Shown here: positions 29,784 through 38,098 of the stretch, piece by piece | How the letters are laid out: each line of letters starts with the position of its first letter | Numbering within the stretch: the first letter of the stretch is position 1 | DNA from: Parachlamydiales bacterium | Lineage (GTDB): Bacteria > Chlamydiota > Chlamydiia > Chlamydiales > JABDDJ01 | Reading direction: 5' to 3' | DNA length: 64,000 nt | NCBI GenBank assembly: GCA_041671045.1 | Contig: JBAZCF010000007.1 | Location: 62,001 to 126,000, forward strand | Notes under the pieces: model-generated | What the model was told of the DNA's origin: nothing | Seen by the model: only the letters and a program-made list of their open reading frames with translations | The model's database searches: none | Made by a program: the position numbers and the translations under genes

Positions 29784-29865
29784 CTTTGCGTGCATAAAAA
29801 CGCCTCTTAAATTGTGCTACAAATAATCTCTCGCAGGGAGAAGCGTAATTTTCAACTCCTTCTCA
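29784..29865. repeat. 82-base direct repeat, copy 1
   Basis: Matches 30147-30228 with only a handful of differences. The two copies bracket the truncated inverted-repeat element. Copy 2 is the 3' end and downstream flank of the gene at 30180. Confidence 0.85.
29817..29865 (-). pseudogene. 3' remnant of a duplicate of the SH2-like gene at 30180
   Basis: Read on the minus strand this piece encodes EKELKITLLPARDYL and a TAG stop, against EEELEITLLPARDCL and stop in the intact neighbour. Only the last 15 codons remain. Upstream of them the sequence switches abruptly into the core of the inverted-repeat element. It looks like the tail of a former gene copy removed or displaced by recombination at the element. 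Confidence 0.65.
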
Positions 29866-29869
29866 CTAT

Positions 29870-30140
29870 TTAGCATTAAGTTCACCGACTGGTTTCTGTT
29901 GTGAAAACCGCGATCTTGTTTTTTTCTATGAGTGTCTAATTATACTTGACGTGATCGCGTCAGCGAGCATGTCAACGTCGGCGCTGCGGTCCCGCGGGGG
30001 ACCGCAGCGATGTGAGATCGGTACGAAACAATCGTACTAGTGACAGTCTAATGCGGGGCGGAGCTTCTCTGCGTTCTTCGCGTCTTTGCGTTCATAAAAA
30101 CGGTTCACAAATGGTACTACAAACAACTTCTTGCTTGACA
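29870..30140. repeat. Inverted-repeat element, copy III, left arm missing
   Basis: Starts inside the core (CATTAAGTTCACC, then CTATGAGTGTCTAATTATA) and continues into a full right arm from about 29947: the TTGACGTGATCGCG palindrome, a GC-rich hairpin with a perfect 11-pair stem (about 29981-30007), GATGTGAGATCGG and GCGGAGCTTCTCTGCG. The left arm and the first half of the core are absent. It lies between two SH2-like paralogues and is bracketed by the 82-base direct repeats. Confidence 0.8.
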
Positions 30141-30146
30141 TAGCTT

Positions 30147-30228
30147 CTTTGCGTGCATAAAAACGCCTCTTAAATTGTGCTACAAACAATCTCTCGCAGG
30201 AAGAAGCGTAATTTCCAACTCCTCCTCC
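30147..30228. repeat. 82-base direct repeat, copy 2
   Basis: Near-identical to 29784-29865. It includes the last codons of the gene at 30180 and about 33 bases beyond its stop. Confidence 0.85.
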
Positions 30229-30938
30229 AACGCTAAAAGTGAATTGTTATTTCCGGAAGGTGCTATGAACTGTAATTTCTCAAGGATTTCATGGACACCC
30301 TTGAAAGTTACAAGCGCCTTGCTTTTATCCTCTGTCGTTAAGAAATTTGCGTAACATGTGAAGCGTATACTACAAATAGTTGTGTTACCCGGTTTAGAGA
30401 AGGTCAAGGTGAGAATATCTTTTTTACTGCTGGGGCGGAACACGTAGATAGGCCGTTCACTCATCTGTTTGGCCTTCAATATTTCCATGCAGTTTCTAAT
30501 GCGTTGAGTTGCCTTTATTTCATCTAGTTCCTCTTCAAATAACTTACCTTGCTTTAGATCATTTATAAGGTCTAAGTTAGCAACAAATGTGATGTAATTA
30601 AGAGCTGCCGTACTGGTTTCGAATGAAAGTTTTTCATAAGGCATCTGAATAGAGGTATCATTTTGAACTTTAATGGTTATGTGGAGCGTTTTCTGGATCT
30701 GATGTCTTCCTTTTATAGAACAATAAAATGACTTTAAAGTAGATCTAAAGGGTATAATGACGAAAGATAGGTTTTCTGAGCAGAGAATCCCCTCAGCTAT
30801 TTCTTTTATTTCATATATTTTACCTGTAGTAGTTCTAAAGTTTGCATGGTTTCTAATATATTGGCATTCACTTAGAATCCTGTTTTCTTCAGAGGATATA
30901 TTTGTTAATTCACCGGACAAGGCCTGCATAGAACTCAT
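30180..30938 (-). CDS. Tandem SH2-like protein, candidate effector (paralogue 2)
   Basis: 252 residues from ATG 30938, which has GGTGA upstream. A GTG nine bases earlier is possible. The N-terminal half (about residues 45-117) has AEGIL, FVIIPF, SFYCSIK and a closing helix. The C-terminal half (about 146-222) has a helix, YVFRPSS with Arg168 in the FLVRES position, ILTLTFSK as the next strand, ICSIRFTCY, then TFKGVHEILEKL, which reads like the SH2 closing helix. It is the best match to an SH2 fold in the window. Paralogous to the gene at 28893. It lies 51 bases downstream of the gene at 30990 on the same strand. No export signal of a classical kind, so type III secretion would be needed for a host role (inference). 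Confidence 0.78.
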   Translation of the reverse strand: MSSMQALSGELTNISSEENRILSECQYIRNHANFRTTTGKIYEIKEIAEGILCSENLSFVIIPFRSTLKSFYCSIKGRHQIQKTLHITIKVQNDTSIQMPYEKLSFETSTAALNYITFVANLDLINDLKQGKLFEEELDEIKATQRIRNCMEILKAKQMSERPIYVFRPSSKKDILTLTFSKPGNTTICSIRFTCYANFLTTEDKSKALVTFKGVHEILEKLQFIAPSGNNNSLLALEEELEITLLPARDCL

Positions 30939-30989
30939 TAAAATCACCGCAATAACATTATTAATAATAAGTAAATAATAATAGTCAAA

Positions 30990-31661
30990 CTAAGCTTTAT
31001 TTAGAATAATATTAGCTCTATATAATGTAATTGCAGGACAAGTAAAGTTATATTTTACAATATGATCGAAGTCAGGAAAAGTAAATTGTAGAGATTCAAT
31101 TCTGCGACTTAGCATGCCTGGATGGATCTTAAAGGTCCTTATCTGAAATTCTTCTTCTATAAAATATCTAGAAATAAGCGCTATCTCGTTTTTATTTCCG
31201 GTAGGGATGAACACGAAGACGGTGCAAAAATGCTGTTTTTCCTTTAGAGAAGCTAAGACATCTATAATCTGTTTTTTCGCTTCTGTAAGGGTCAGGAGCA
31301 TGAAAACATTATTTCCGGCCTCGGTAGCGAGCTCCTCGATAATATCTTTCTGAGAGAGGGAAGTTAGATGTTTTTCTAGGTGGTCTATTTGAGAGTATTG
31401 ATTCTCATGCAGCTGATAATTTCCGTTGGAAGTAAGCTCAATGAGCACGTCGATCTCTTCCTGATTATCCTTTACAGGTCTTAATCGACATATCATTTCA
31501 CCCTTTGATGTGAAATAGAAGGTAATAGGAGTGGAAGGATAGGCCTGGTCAGATTTTTGCTTAAAAAATGGGGAGTTTACAAATGCGTCTTTTCCATTCA
31601 GCGGCATTTGCCATGTTGTCAGAAGCGAGCCTACTAGTGGCATGTGCAAGCTATTAGACAT
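30990..31661 (-). CDS. Diverged SH2-like paralogue 3, hypothetical
   Basis: A 223-residue protein whose strand order resembles the two genes downstream: a strand FYFTSKGEMICRLRP near 48-62, an acidic loop, then a helix-rich linker, and FVFIPTGNKNEIALIS (149-164) where the paralogues have FRPSS. The Arg expected for phosphotyrosine binding is Ile here, so ligand binding may be lost or different. AAGGAA lies before the ATG. It starts only eight bases after the dnaB stop and is therefore probably read from the dnaB transcript. Its membership of the family is weaker than that of the other two. Confidence 0.7.
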   Translation of the reverse strand: MSNSLHMPLVGSLLTTWQMPLNGKDAFVNSPFFKQKSDQAYPSTPITFYFTSKGEMICRLRPVKDNQEEIDVLIELTSNGNYQLHENQYSQIDHLEKHLTSLSQKDIIEELATEAGNNVFMLLTLTEAKKQIIDVLASLKEKQHFCTVFVFIPTGNKNEIALISRYFIEEEFQIRTFKIHPGMLSRRIESLQFTFPDFDHIVKYNFTCPAITLYRANIILNKA

Positions 31662-31669
31662 AATGTTCC

Positions 31670-33109
31670 TTAATTAGGCGAAAACTGATTGAAAGATTCA
31701 TCTACAGGTGAATGGAGCGCGCCTTTCAAAGGTATATAATTAGCAAATTGCGCCAGCTCTTTACGGTAAGTCATATTGACTGTTCCTATGCTACCATGTC
31801 GGTTTTTACCGACGATGATCTCCGCCATTCCGGGCTTATCCATAGGGTCATAGTATTCACGTCGGAGTAGGAACATAATAATATCCGCATCTTGCTCGAT
31901 GGATCCGCTTTCACGCAAATCGCTCATCTGGGGCCTATGTCCGGGACGTTCTTCAACCTTACGGGAGAGCTGTGAAGGGCAAATAACAGGGATATTGAGT
32001 TCACGCGCCAGGTTCTTCAGCATACGTGAGATCTCAGAGATCTCGCTCTGGCGGCTCTCTTGCGTACGTGAATTGCCTGAACCCGAAATCAACTGCAAAT
32101 AGTCGATGATCAGTAATTCGATACCGTAACTTTCCTTCATGCGGCGTGCGCGTGCACGTAAATCGGTGATTTTCAAGCCGGGCTGGTCGTCGATGATCAT
32201 GGTATGCTGCTGCATAAAGCCGACGGCGCTGACGACTTTTTGGAATTCGTGGGGGCTGAGTGATCCGGTACGGATTTTATCGGATTCAACTTCGGACTGT
32301 GAGCAGATGATACGGTGGACAAGCTGGTCAGCACTCATCTCTAATGAGAATATGCCAACGGGCATATTGCGTTTGAAGCAGACATTTTCAGCGACGTTGA
32401 TAGAAAAAGCTGTTTTACCCATTGCCGGACGGCCTGCGACAATGATGAGGTTAGAGCGGCCTAATCCGTTGATCATTTTGTCCAGGTCAAGGAACGAAGT
32501 GGGAATACCTGTGATACCGGGATCTTCGGGACCGCGGGTACGGTATTTTTCTTGCTGCTCTTCCAGGGATTTAAGAAAAGGCTGTTGGTTGTCGGATTTT
32601 GTTCCTGACAAAATATCTGTGAGGAGCTTCCCGTTGCTTGGATGGGCAGCTTGGCTGATTTGATAGAATAGCTGTTGGGCCTCGTCCAATGTATTGACAA
32701 CATCCTCCGGTTCATCGAGAGCTTTTTTCTCGATCAACTGAGCTGCACCAATCATACTGCGCAGCATGGCTTTGTCACGGACTATGGCGCAATATTCCTC
32801 AATATAAGCGGATGTCCCGGCATATTGGGCTAACGTTGTGAGGTATGCGGCGCCGCCGACAGATTTGAGCTTGTCTAGGCGTTTAAGTTCTTCGCAGATA
32901 AGGTGGAGGTCGACAGGTTTGTCATTTTTATAGGAGGCTTTAAGGACTTGGAAGATGATTTTATGTTCAGTGAAATAGAAATCTCCATCGTCGAGGCTAT
33001 CAGCGCCAATATTCAGGGCATTGACGCTGGTCAGCATACAGCCTAAAACCATCATTTCGGATGGTTTGGAGTGGGGGGGAACGCGTACTTTTGTGTCTAA
33101 ATCTGACAT
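31670..33109 (-). CDS. dnaB: Replicative DNA helicase DnaB
   Basis: Hexameric 5'-3' helicase of the replication fork. The N-terminal helical domain that binds primase spans about residues 12-115. The RecA-like domain has Walker A GRPAMGKT (226-233), LLIIDYLQL as Walker B and the GSIEQDADII block near the C-terminus. No intein is present. The length of 479 residues is normal. In Chlamydia dnaB lies beside mnmG (gidA). Here three lineage-specific genes and a repeat element separate them. Confidence 0.96.
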   Translation of the reverse strand: MSDLDTKVRVPPHSKPSEMMVLGCMLTSVNALNIGADSLDDGDFYFTEHKIIFQVLKASYKNDKPVDLHLICEELKRLDKLKSVGGAAYLTTLAQYAGTSAYIEEYCAIVRDKAMLRSMIGAAQLIEKKALDEPEDVVNTLDEAQQLFYQISQAAHPSNGKLLTDILSGTKSDNQQPFLKSLEEQQEKYRTRGPEDPGITGIPTSFLDLDKMINGLGRSNLIIVAGRPAMGKTAFSINVAENVCFKRNMPVGIFSLEMSADQLVHRIICSQSEVESDKIRTGSLSPHEFQKVVSAVGFMQQHTMIIDDQPGLKITDLRARARRMKESYGIELLIIDYLQLISGSGNSRTQESRQSEISEISRMLKNLARELNIPVICPSQLSRKVEERPGHRPQMSDLRESGSIEQDADIIMFLLRREYYDPMDKPGMAEIIVGKNRHGSIGTVNMTYRKELAQFANYIPLKGALHSPVDESFNQFSPN

Positions 33110-33127
33110 CTAATGCCCTTAAATTTA

Positions 33128-33865
33128 TTATTCCGTTTCTATATCAACTTGGATAAGCTGCTGATTTTCTTCCGAAGCCGGTTTCTTTTTATTTCTATTT
33201 CTCCAGGAGTACCATCCTATTCCCAATCCAAGGGCAGATAGGCCTGCAGCAATGGCAACAGATCCCCATAATGCCGCGGCACCTTCTTCTTCCTCATCCT
33301 GGTTTACAAAACATTGTGTGACATTTGTCATGACAGCAGGCCAGTTTTCTGCACACTCGAATAATCTTGTGCAATTGCTAAGCATTTGCTGTGGTAAGTA
33401 TTGCATACTGGAAAGGGAGATAAAGAAATCCCTTGTACCTACTTGGACGTTTCCCGCAAAGGCAAATGTAGTTTCCATCAAAGGGGCATTTAAAGTGCTA
33501 TTTACCTGCTGGGCTGCTTCGTAAAATCGTTGGTAGACTAGCGGTAAAGCGTCGGAGCAGCATTTCTGAACGTTTTGGATCACGCCCTCTCCACTTTCTG
33601 AATTGATACAGACCCAAATTTGCTGCGCCAAAGTCTCGTTTCCGCCCGGAGCGACTATTAGGTTTTCCGAAGCACAAAGATTTGTTGTAGGGCACCCTGA
33701 AGTAGTCACAGCGTGAATGCGGTCAGCCAATATCAAAGTTTTTAGGGCATTCAGCGCAAATGTGCGTCCTGCAGATTTGCCGCAGCTATTAGGAGTAGCA
33801 TTGTTGTAGGAAGCGTCAGTGTGAATAGAGGAATTTGAAGAAGATATTTTTTCGGGTATGCTCAT
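33128..33865 (-). CDS. Single-pass membrane protein with Cys-rich N-terminal domain, hypothetical
   Basis: A 245-residue protein with a Ser/Asn-rich start, about nine Cys residues spread over residues 28-185, an acidic run (DEEEE, 190-194), one Ala/Gly-rich membrane helix (about 196-221), and a basic then acidic tail (RNRNKKKP onwards). It has no N-terminal signal peptide, so it is either tail-proximally anchored or exported by another route. It lies 18 bases before dnaB on the same strand. An AT-rich upstream region precedes it. Function unknown. A chlamydial inclusion-membrane-type protein is conceivable, but the usual bilobed hydrophobic pair is not seen. Confidence 0.7.
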   Translation of the reverse strand: MSIPEKISSSNSSIHTDASYNNATPNSCGKSAGRTFALNALKTLILADRIHAVTTSGCPTTNLCASENLIVAPGGNETLAQQIWVCINSESGEGVIQNVQKCCSDALPLVYQRFYEAAQQVNSTLNAPLMETTFAFAGNVQVGTRDFFISLSSMQYLPQQMLSNCTRLFECAENWPAVMTNVTQCFVNQDEEEEGAAALWGSVAIAAGLSALGLGIGWYSWRNRNKKKPASEENQQLIQVDIETE

Positions 33866-34031
33866 TTTTCTACTCTAAGCTTGAAGAATTTCTGAGATAT
33901 TACTTTAATCAAGCTAAAATTAACAAGACTTCTGATATCCAGAATTATTAATTTAATGATTATTTTTAACTAATAAATCCTTTAAATTAGCAATAGAGAT
34001 GAAAAAGCTGCAAAAGTGAAGGGCCTATTCT

Positions 34032-35369
34032 ATGGCATATACCAAAGTAATTATTATCGGGGGCGGCTTCGGCGGTTTAAATGCTGCAAAAGCTCTACGA
34101 AAGGCGGATATCGATCTGCTAGTGGTGGATAAGACCAACCACCACGTCTTTCAGCCCCTTCTTTACCAAGTGGCCAGTGCAGCTTTGTCATCGGGGAATA
34201 TCGCAGCCCCTATCCGTGAAATCCTGCGGCATCAAAGCAACACATCTGTCCTGATGGCGACAATTGATAAAATAGATTTAGCTAATAAAGAGATCCGCGC
34301 CCTCAATGGGGACACCTACAAATATGATTACCTCATTATCGCTCCCGGATCCAACCATTCCTATTTTGGACACAATGAGTGGGAAGCATTTGCACCTGGC
34401 CTCAAAACAATTCCCGATGCTGTGAGGATTCGTGAAAGGATCCTTCTAGCTTTCGAAATGGCAGAACGCTGCGACAGCTACACCGAAGCTGCGAATTATC
34501 TACGCTTTGTAATTGTCGGGGGAGGCCCTACCGGTGTGGAGATGGCCGGTGCTATCGCCGAAATCGCCCACAAATCGATGTTCAAGAATTTCCGTAAAAT
34601 CAAACCCGAGCAGTCAGAGATCTATCTGATCGAAGGAACAGACCAGATATTAAACACCTATCCTCCACGCCTGTCCGATGTAGCTAAACGCGATCTAGAG
34701 AAAATGGGCGTGCAAGTCCTGACGAGTAAAAAAGTGACCAACATTAATGAGAGGGGCGTTTTTTTAGGCGATGAGCTTATTGAAACCCATAACGTCATTT
34801 GGGCTGCAGGGAATGAGACCTCCCCTTTGCTTAAAACGTTAGGCACCCCTTTAGATAGAATGGGAAGGGCTATCGTCGAACACGATTTGTCTGTGCCGGG
34901 ACATCCTGAAGTTTTTGTTATCGGCGATGCCGCGTTAACAAAATCTGCTGATGGCAATCCCCTACCCGGAATTGCTCCTGTAGCAATCCAACAAGGGAAA
35001 TATGTCGCAAAAATCATTGCTTCCAATACCCCTTCCGATCAAAGGCAGCCGTTCAAATATTTTGACAAAGGGATGATGGCAACGATTGGCAAAGCGAAAG
35101 CTATTGCCCTAGTGGGATCTTTTGGGTTCTCCGGATTCTTTGCTTGGCTGGCTTGGGGCTTGATCCATATCTTCTACCTTGTCAGCTTCGAAAACCGCAG
35201 CCTCGTGATGATGCAATGGATGTTCTGGTATTTTACCGGGAAAAGGCAGCAGCGCCTTATCGCACGACCCATCAATGATTACCACGATGAACAGATTTTG
35301 GATGAGCCGCAAATAGGTCATGAGAAGCCAGGCGACAATCACCCTCCGAACAGAATAACTTCCTTTTAA
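34032..35369 (+). CDS. ndh: Type II NADH dehydrogenase (NDH-2)
   Basis: Single-subunit flavoenzyme that passes electrons from NADH to quinone without pumping protons. GGGFGGLNAAKAL at residues 10-22 binds FAD, and VGGGPTGVEMAG (about 162-173) binds NADH. The NHHVFQPLLYQVA motif is typical. The C-terminal part has a hydrophobic amphipathic region (FGFSGFFAWLAWGLIHIF) for membrane association. 445 residues. GAAGGG lies upstream of the ATG. Its neighbours give no operon context. Confidence 0.9.
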   Translation: MAYTKVIIIGGGFGGLNAAKALRKADIDLLVVDKTNHHVFQPLLYQVASAALSSGNIAAPIREILRHQSNTSVLMATIDKIDLANKEIRALNGDTYKYDYLIIAPGSNHSYFGHNEWEAFAPGLKTIPDAVRIRERILLAFEMAERCDSYTEAANYLRFVIVGGGPTGVEMAGAIAEIAHKSMFKNFRKIKPEQSEIYLIEGTDQILNTYPPRLSDVAKRDLEKMGVQVLTSKKVTNINERGVFLGDELIETHNVIWAAGNETSPLLKTLGTPLDRMGRAIVEHDLSVPGHPEVFVIGDAALTKSADGNPLPGIAPVAIQQGKYVAKIIASNTPSDQRQPFKYFDKGMMATIGKAKAIALVGSFGFSGFFAWLAWGLIHIFYLVSFENRSLVMMQWMFWYFTGKRQQRLIARPINDYHDEQILDEPQIGHEKPGDNHPPNRITSF

Positions 35370-35399
35370 GAACTAGGGGTAAGTTTTTCTTATTCACCC

Positions 35400-35427
35400 T
35401 TGCAAAAATCGCAGTAAGTAGTATAGA
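35400..35427 (+). promoter_or_regulatory. Probable promoter of tRNA-Ser(GCT)
   Basis: TTGCAA (35400-35405) and TATAGA (35422-35427) are separated by 16 bases, ending about 20 bases before the mature tRNA. This fits a housekeeping sigma-factor promoter. Confidence 0.45.
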
Positions 35428-35447
35428 CTAACGAAGTCTTTTATCAA

Positions 35448-35535
35448 GGAAAGATGGCTGAGTGGCCGAAAGCACGTCCCTGCTAAGGACGCATACCCCC
35501 AAAGGGTATCGAGGGTTCAAATCCCTCTCTTTCCG
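35448..35535 (+). tRNA. tRNA-Ser(GCT)
   Basis: An 88-base class II tRNA. The 7-pair acceptor stem pairs GGAAAGA with TCTTTCC. A long variable arm (ATACCCCCAAAGGGTAT) is diagnostic of Ser or Leu. The anticodon loop CTGCTAA gives anticodon GCT (reads AGC/AGU). The T arm is GAGGG-TTCAAAT-CCCTC. CCA is not encoded after the discriminator G. Confidence 0.95.
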
Positions 35536-35537
35536 CA

Positions 35538-35572
35538 AAGACCTTGACGTTCGCGTCAAGGTCTTCTTTTTA
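35538..35572. terminator. Strong bidirectional terminator, tRNA-Ser(GCT) / metal permease
   Basis: A perfect 12-pair stem (35538-35549 with 35554-35565) closed by a TTCG tetraloop and followed by CTTTTTA. It ends the tRNA transcript on the plus strand. The stop codon of the convergent permease gene (35556-35558) lies inside the hairpin, so the same structure may end the metal-transport operon. Confidence 0.9.
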
Positions 35573-36386
35573 TCAACAAAAACACCACATACGCAATGCC
35601 GGCGATTAAAGCGATGGTAGCCCCTGGCGGCCAATCTAAATCGTACGCTGTCCATGTTCCTGTAAAACAAAACAACGCACTCAATACCACTGCCAATGCC
35701 ATCATTATGGAAAGGCGCTTAGTGAGAAGATTCGCTATCGCAGCAGGAATTGTCAACATTGTCATCACTAAAATAATCCCGACGACTTGGATCAATAGTA
35801 CGATAGATATCGCTGTTAAAACTAGTAGGAAAAGATATAGGGCCGAAACATTCAACCCTTGCAGCCGAGCTTGCTCTTCATCAAAACAAACCGCTACAAG
35901 CCTTTTATGCAGGCATAAGATGGACAGAAGAATAAAAGCATCCAAGACAGCTAGCTGCACCAAATCGGTGGGGGCAACCCATAATAGGTTTCCTACTAGG
36001 AAATTTGTCAGCTCGACATTATAGCCGGGGGTCTGTGAAATAAATAGCACGCCGACAGCCATTCCAATAGACCAAACAGCCGCAATGACCGAATCTTCCC
36101 TTTGACGATAGTGCAAATGGATCCATCCCATAATCAGCGCTGAAATTACTGCAGCGACCAAAGCCCCGTGAAAAGGGGTCAGCCAAGCAATATCCTGAGT
36201 CCTGGCTAACCATAGACACAGGCCTATGCCGCCCAAAACTGCGTGGGAAATACTTCCGCTAATGAATACAATTCTTTTAACAACAACATAGGAGCCGATG
36301 ATTCCGCTGACGATAGAGGCCATTAATCCGGCTAAAAGAGCTGAGAGGAGCAGAGGGTTCTCTTGTAAAGCCTCAAGAAATGACAT
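35556..36386 (-). CDS. Metal ABC transporter permease (zinc/manganese type)
   Basis: Integral inner-membrane protein of the ZnuB/MntB family, 276 residues with about eight hydrophobic helices. The N-terminal part, SGIIGSYVVVKRIVFISGSI followed by SHAVLGGIGL, is typical. Its start overlaps the ATPase gene by 14 bases, so the three genes SBP-ATPase-permease form one operon. There is no fused DtxR-like regulator domain, unlike chlamydial YtgC, so it resembles the CT415-CT417-type system of Chlamydia (from memory). Confidence 0.9.
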   Translation of the reverse strand: MSFLEALQENPLLLSALLAGLMASIVSGIIGSYVVVKRIVFISGSISHAVLGGIGLCLWLARTQDIAWLTPFHGALVAAVISALIMGWIHLHYRQREDSVIAAVWSIGMAVGVLFISQTPGYNVELTNFLVGNLLWVAPTDLVQLAVLDAFILLSILCLHKRLVAVCFDEEQARLQGLNVSALYLFLLVLTAISIVLLIQVVGIILVMTMLTIPAAIANLLTKRLSIMMALAVVLSALFCFTGTWTAYDLDWPPGATIALIAGIAYVVFLLIKRRP

Positions 36387-37110
36387 TAAGCTTACCTTTG
36401 GCTACGGGTGGATGATAAAGGCCAATGGCAAAGTGTTGGCAAACTTCCTCTTTGGATAAAGCGCGCAGGGTACGCTGCACGAGGACGACGTTTTCTATGT
36501 TATTGATTGCTGTCTGCAGGTCATGTGTCACCATAATAATAGTCATCTCTCCTTGCAGCATTGCGAGAAGGCGGTATATATCTGTTTCAGCCTTCACATC
36601 CACACTTGCTGTCGGCTCGTCCAAAAGCAGAAGCTTCGGTTCTGAAACAAGCGCACGCGCGATCAACGCACGCTGGCGCTGCCCGCCGGATAGGTCGCCG
36701 AAGGCTGCGTCTGCTTGGTCTTCGAGGTTAACTTTTCGTAAGGCTGCCAAGGCTTTTTCCACATCTTCTTTTTTGAAACGTCCGTACCAGGGTAATTCAG
36801 AAAGCAGGCCCATCAATACAACATCCAGGACATTGATCGGAAATTGCCTGTCGTAAATCAGGTTTTGGGGAACATAAGCTATCTTAGACAGGGCTTTACA
36901 AGGAGATTTTCCAAAAACTTTGATGGAACCTTTTTCGGGAGAATATAAACCTAAGATCAGTTTAAGTAGCGTTGTCTTTCCTCCCCCGTTAGGGCCTACT
37001 ACAGCGACAAACTGACCTTCGCTCAATGTCCAAGAAATGTTTTCGACTACAGGGATGTCGCCTTGATAGCCGAAAGTTAGATTTTCAATCTCTATAGCGT
37101 CAGCCATCAC
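36373..37110 (-). CDS. Metal ABC transporter ATP-binding protein (ZnuC/MntA type)
   Basis: ATPase subunit, 245 residues. Walker A GPNGGGKT is at 39-46, the signature LSGGQRQR at 140-147, Walker B LLLDEP at 161-166, and the H-loop in MVTHDL. It follows the binding-protein gene after five bases and overlaps the permease gene. The first two codons are both ATG and either may start. Confidence 0.92.
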   Translation of the reverse strand: MMADAIEIENLTFGYQGDIPVVENISWTLSEGQFVAVVGPNGGGKTTLLKLILGLYSPEKGSIKVFGKSPCKALSKIAYVPQNLIYDRQFPINVLDVVLMGLLSELPWYGRFKKEDVEKALAALRKVNLEDQADAAFGDLSGGQRQRALIARALVSEPKLLLLDEPTASVDVKAETDIYRLLAMLQGEMTIIMVTHDLQTAINNIENVVLVQRTLRALSKEEVCQHFAIGLYHPPVAKGKLNVIS

Positions 37111-37115
37111 AGTCC

Positions 37116-37964
37116 TTATTTGACGATAGGGGCTTTTGCAAATTCACGCCCGGTATTACGCATCATGGTGAAGTAGTCCTCAGCATAAGGATCCAGTTCC
37201 AACGTGGGGACGTTCAATTGCGCTGCAATTAGTTTAGCGCCTTTATTTGGGTATTGAGGCTCTGTATAGATCACTTGGATGCCTGTTTTTTTGGCCCTGG
37301 TGACTAGCGAGGTCAGCTGTTTCGGTGTAGGATCTTTACCTTCAACTTCAATGGAAAGCTGTTCTACGCCATAATCCCTATCCATATAACCGTAGGCGGG
37401 GTGAGCCACCACAATAAGGCGTTTCACTGATCCATCCCCTAACAAGCCGGTCAGCTCTTGATCTAAAGCTGTCAGATCTTTCAAAAGGGAATTTCCATTG
37501 GCTGCAAAGGTTTGACTGTCTTGGGGATAACGCGCTTGCAAAGCTTTGACAATAGTTTCCACTTGCTGCTTGGCCAAGCGGGGGCTTAGCCAAAAATGGA
37601 GGTCGTATTCGTTATGGCTGCAATGCTGGCAATGATGTCCCGCGGTTATGAGAGAAAGTCCTTGTCGCAGATCCACTTGTTTTAAATTCTTGTTGTAGGC
37701 TTGTAATGCGTTCAGAGCACGCGTTTCAAAGAGCTCTCCTGTAGTAAACCACAGATCGGCTTTGCTAGCTTGGATCACCTGTTTCGGGGTAGGTTCATAC
37801 GTATGCGCACTGGCACCTACCGGAACCATCAAATCTACAATGACCTTATCTCCGGCTATGCGTTGAATAAAACCTTTATACACCGGAATTGTAACCAAAA
37901 CATGAGGTTCGCCGGTTAGTCCGGTAAAAACAAAAATACAAAAAAAGAGCGCGCGTAAGAGCAT
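37116..37964 (-). CDS. Periplasmic metal-binding protein of the ABC transporter (ZnuA/TroA type)
   Basis: 282 residues. A signal peptide covers residues 1 to about 18 (MLLRALFFCIFVFTGLTG). Metal ligands expected for the cluster-A1 family are visible: His54 in SAHTYEP, His123 in LHFWLSP, a His in VVAHPAYGYM, and an acidic residue in the YTEPQ region. A His/Cys-rich loop (GHHCQHCSHN, 109-118) lies before the second ligand, as in zinc-type binding proteins. It is first in the operon and delivers zinc or manganese to the permease. Confidence 0.9.
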   Translation of the reverse strand: MLLRALFFCIFVFTGLTGEPHVLVTIPVYKGFIQRIAGDKVIVDLMVPVGASAHTYEPTPKQVIQASKADLWFTTGELFETRALNALQAYNKNLKQVDLRQGLSLITAGHHCQHCSHNEYDLHFWLSPRLAKQQVETIVKALQARYPQDSQTFAANGNSLLKDLTALDQELTGLLGDGSVKRLIVVAHPAYGYMDRDYGVEQLSIEVEGKDPTPKQLTSLVTRAKKTGIQVIYTEPQYPNKGAKLIAAQLNVPTLELDPYAEDYFTMMRNTGREFAKAPIVK

Positions 37965-38098
37965 ATTCTTATAACCTACTCAACTTTAAAGCGGATTGCC
38001 TATTTACGTATAAAATGTTGGCGCATACGTTCTTTAACAGCAAGTAATAAAACTCTTGCGTCTTATCCAAGTTCAAGGGTAACATATTGCTTCTCTGC

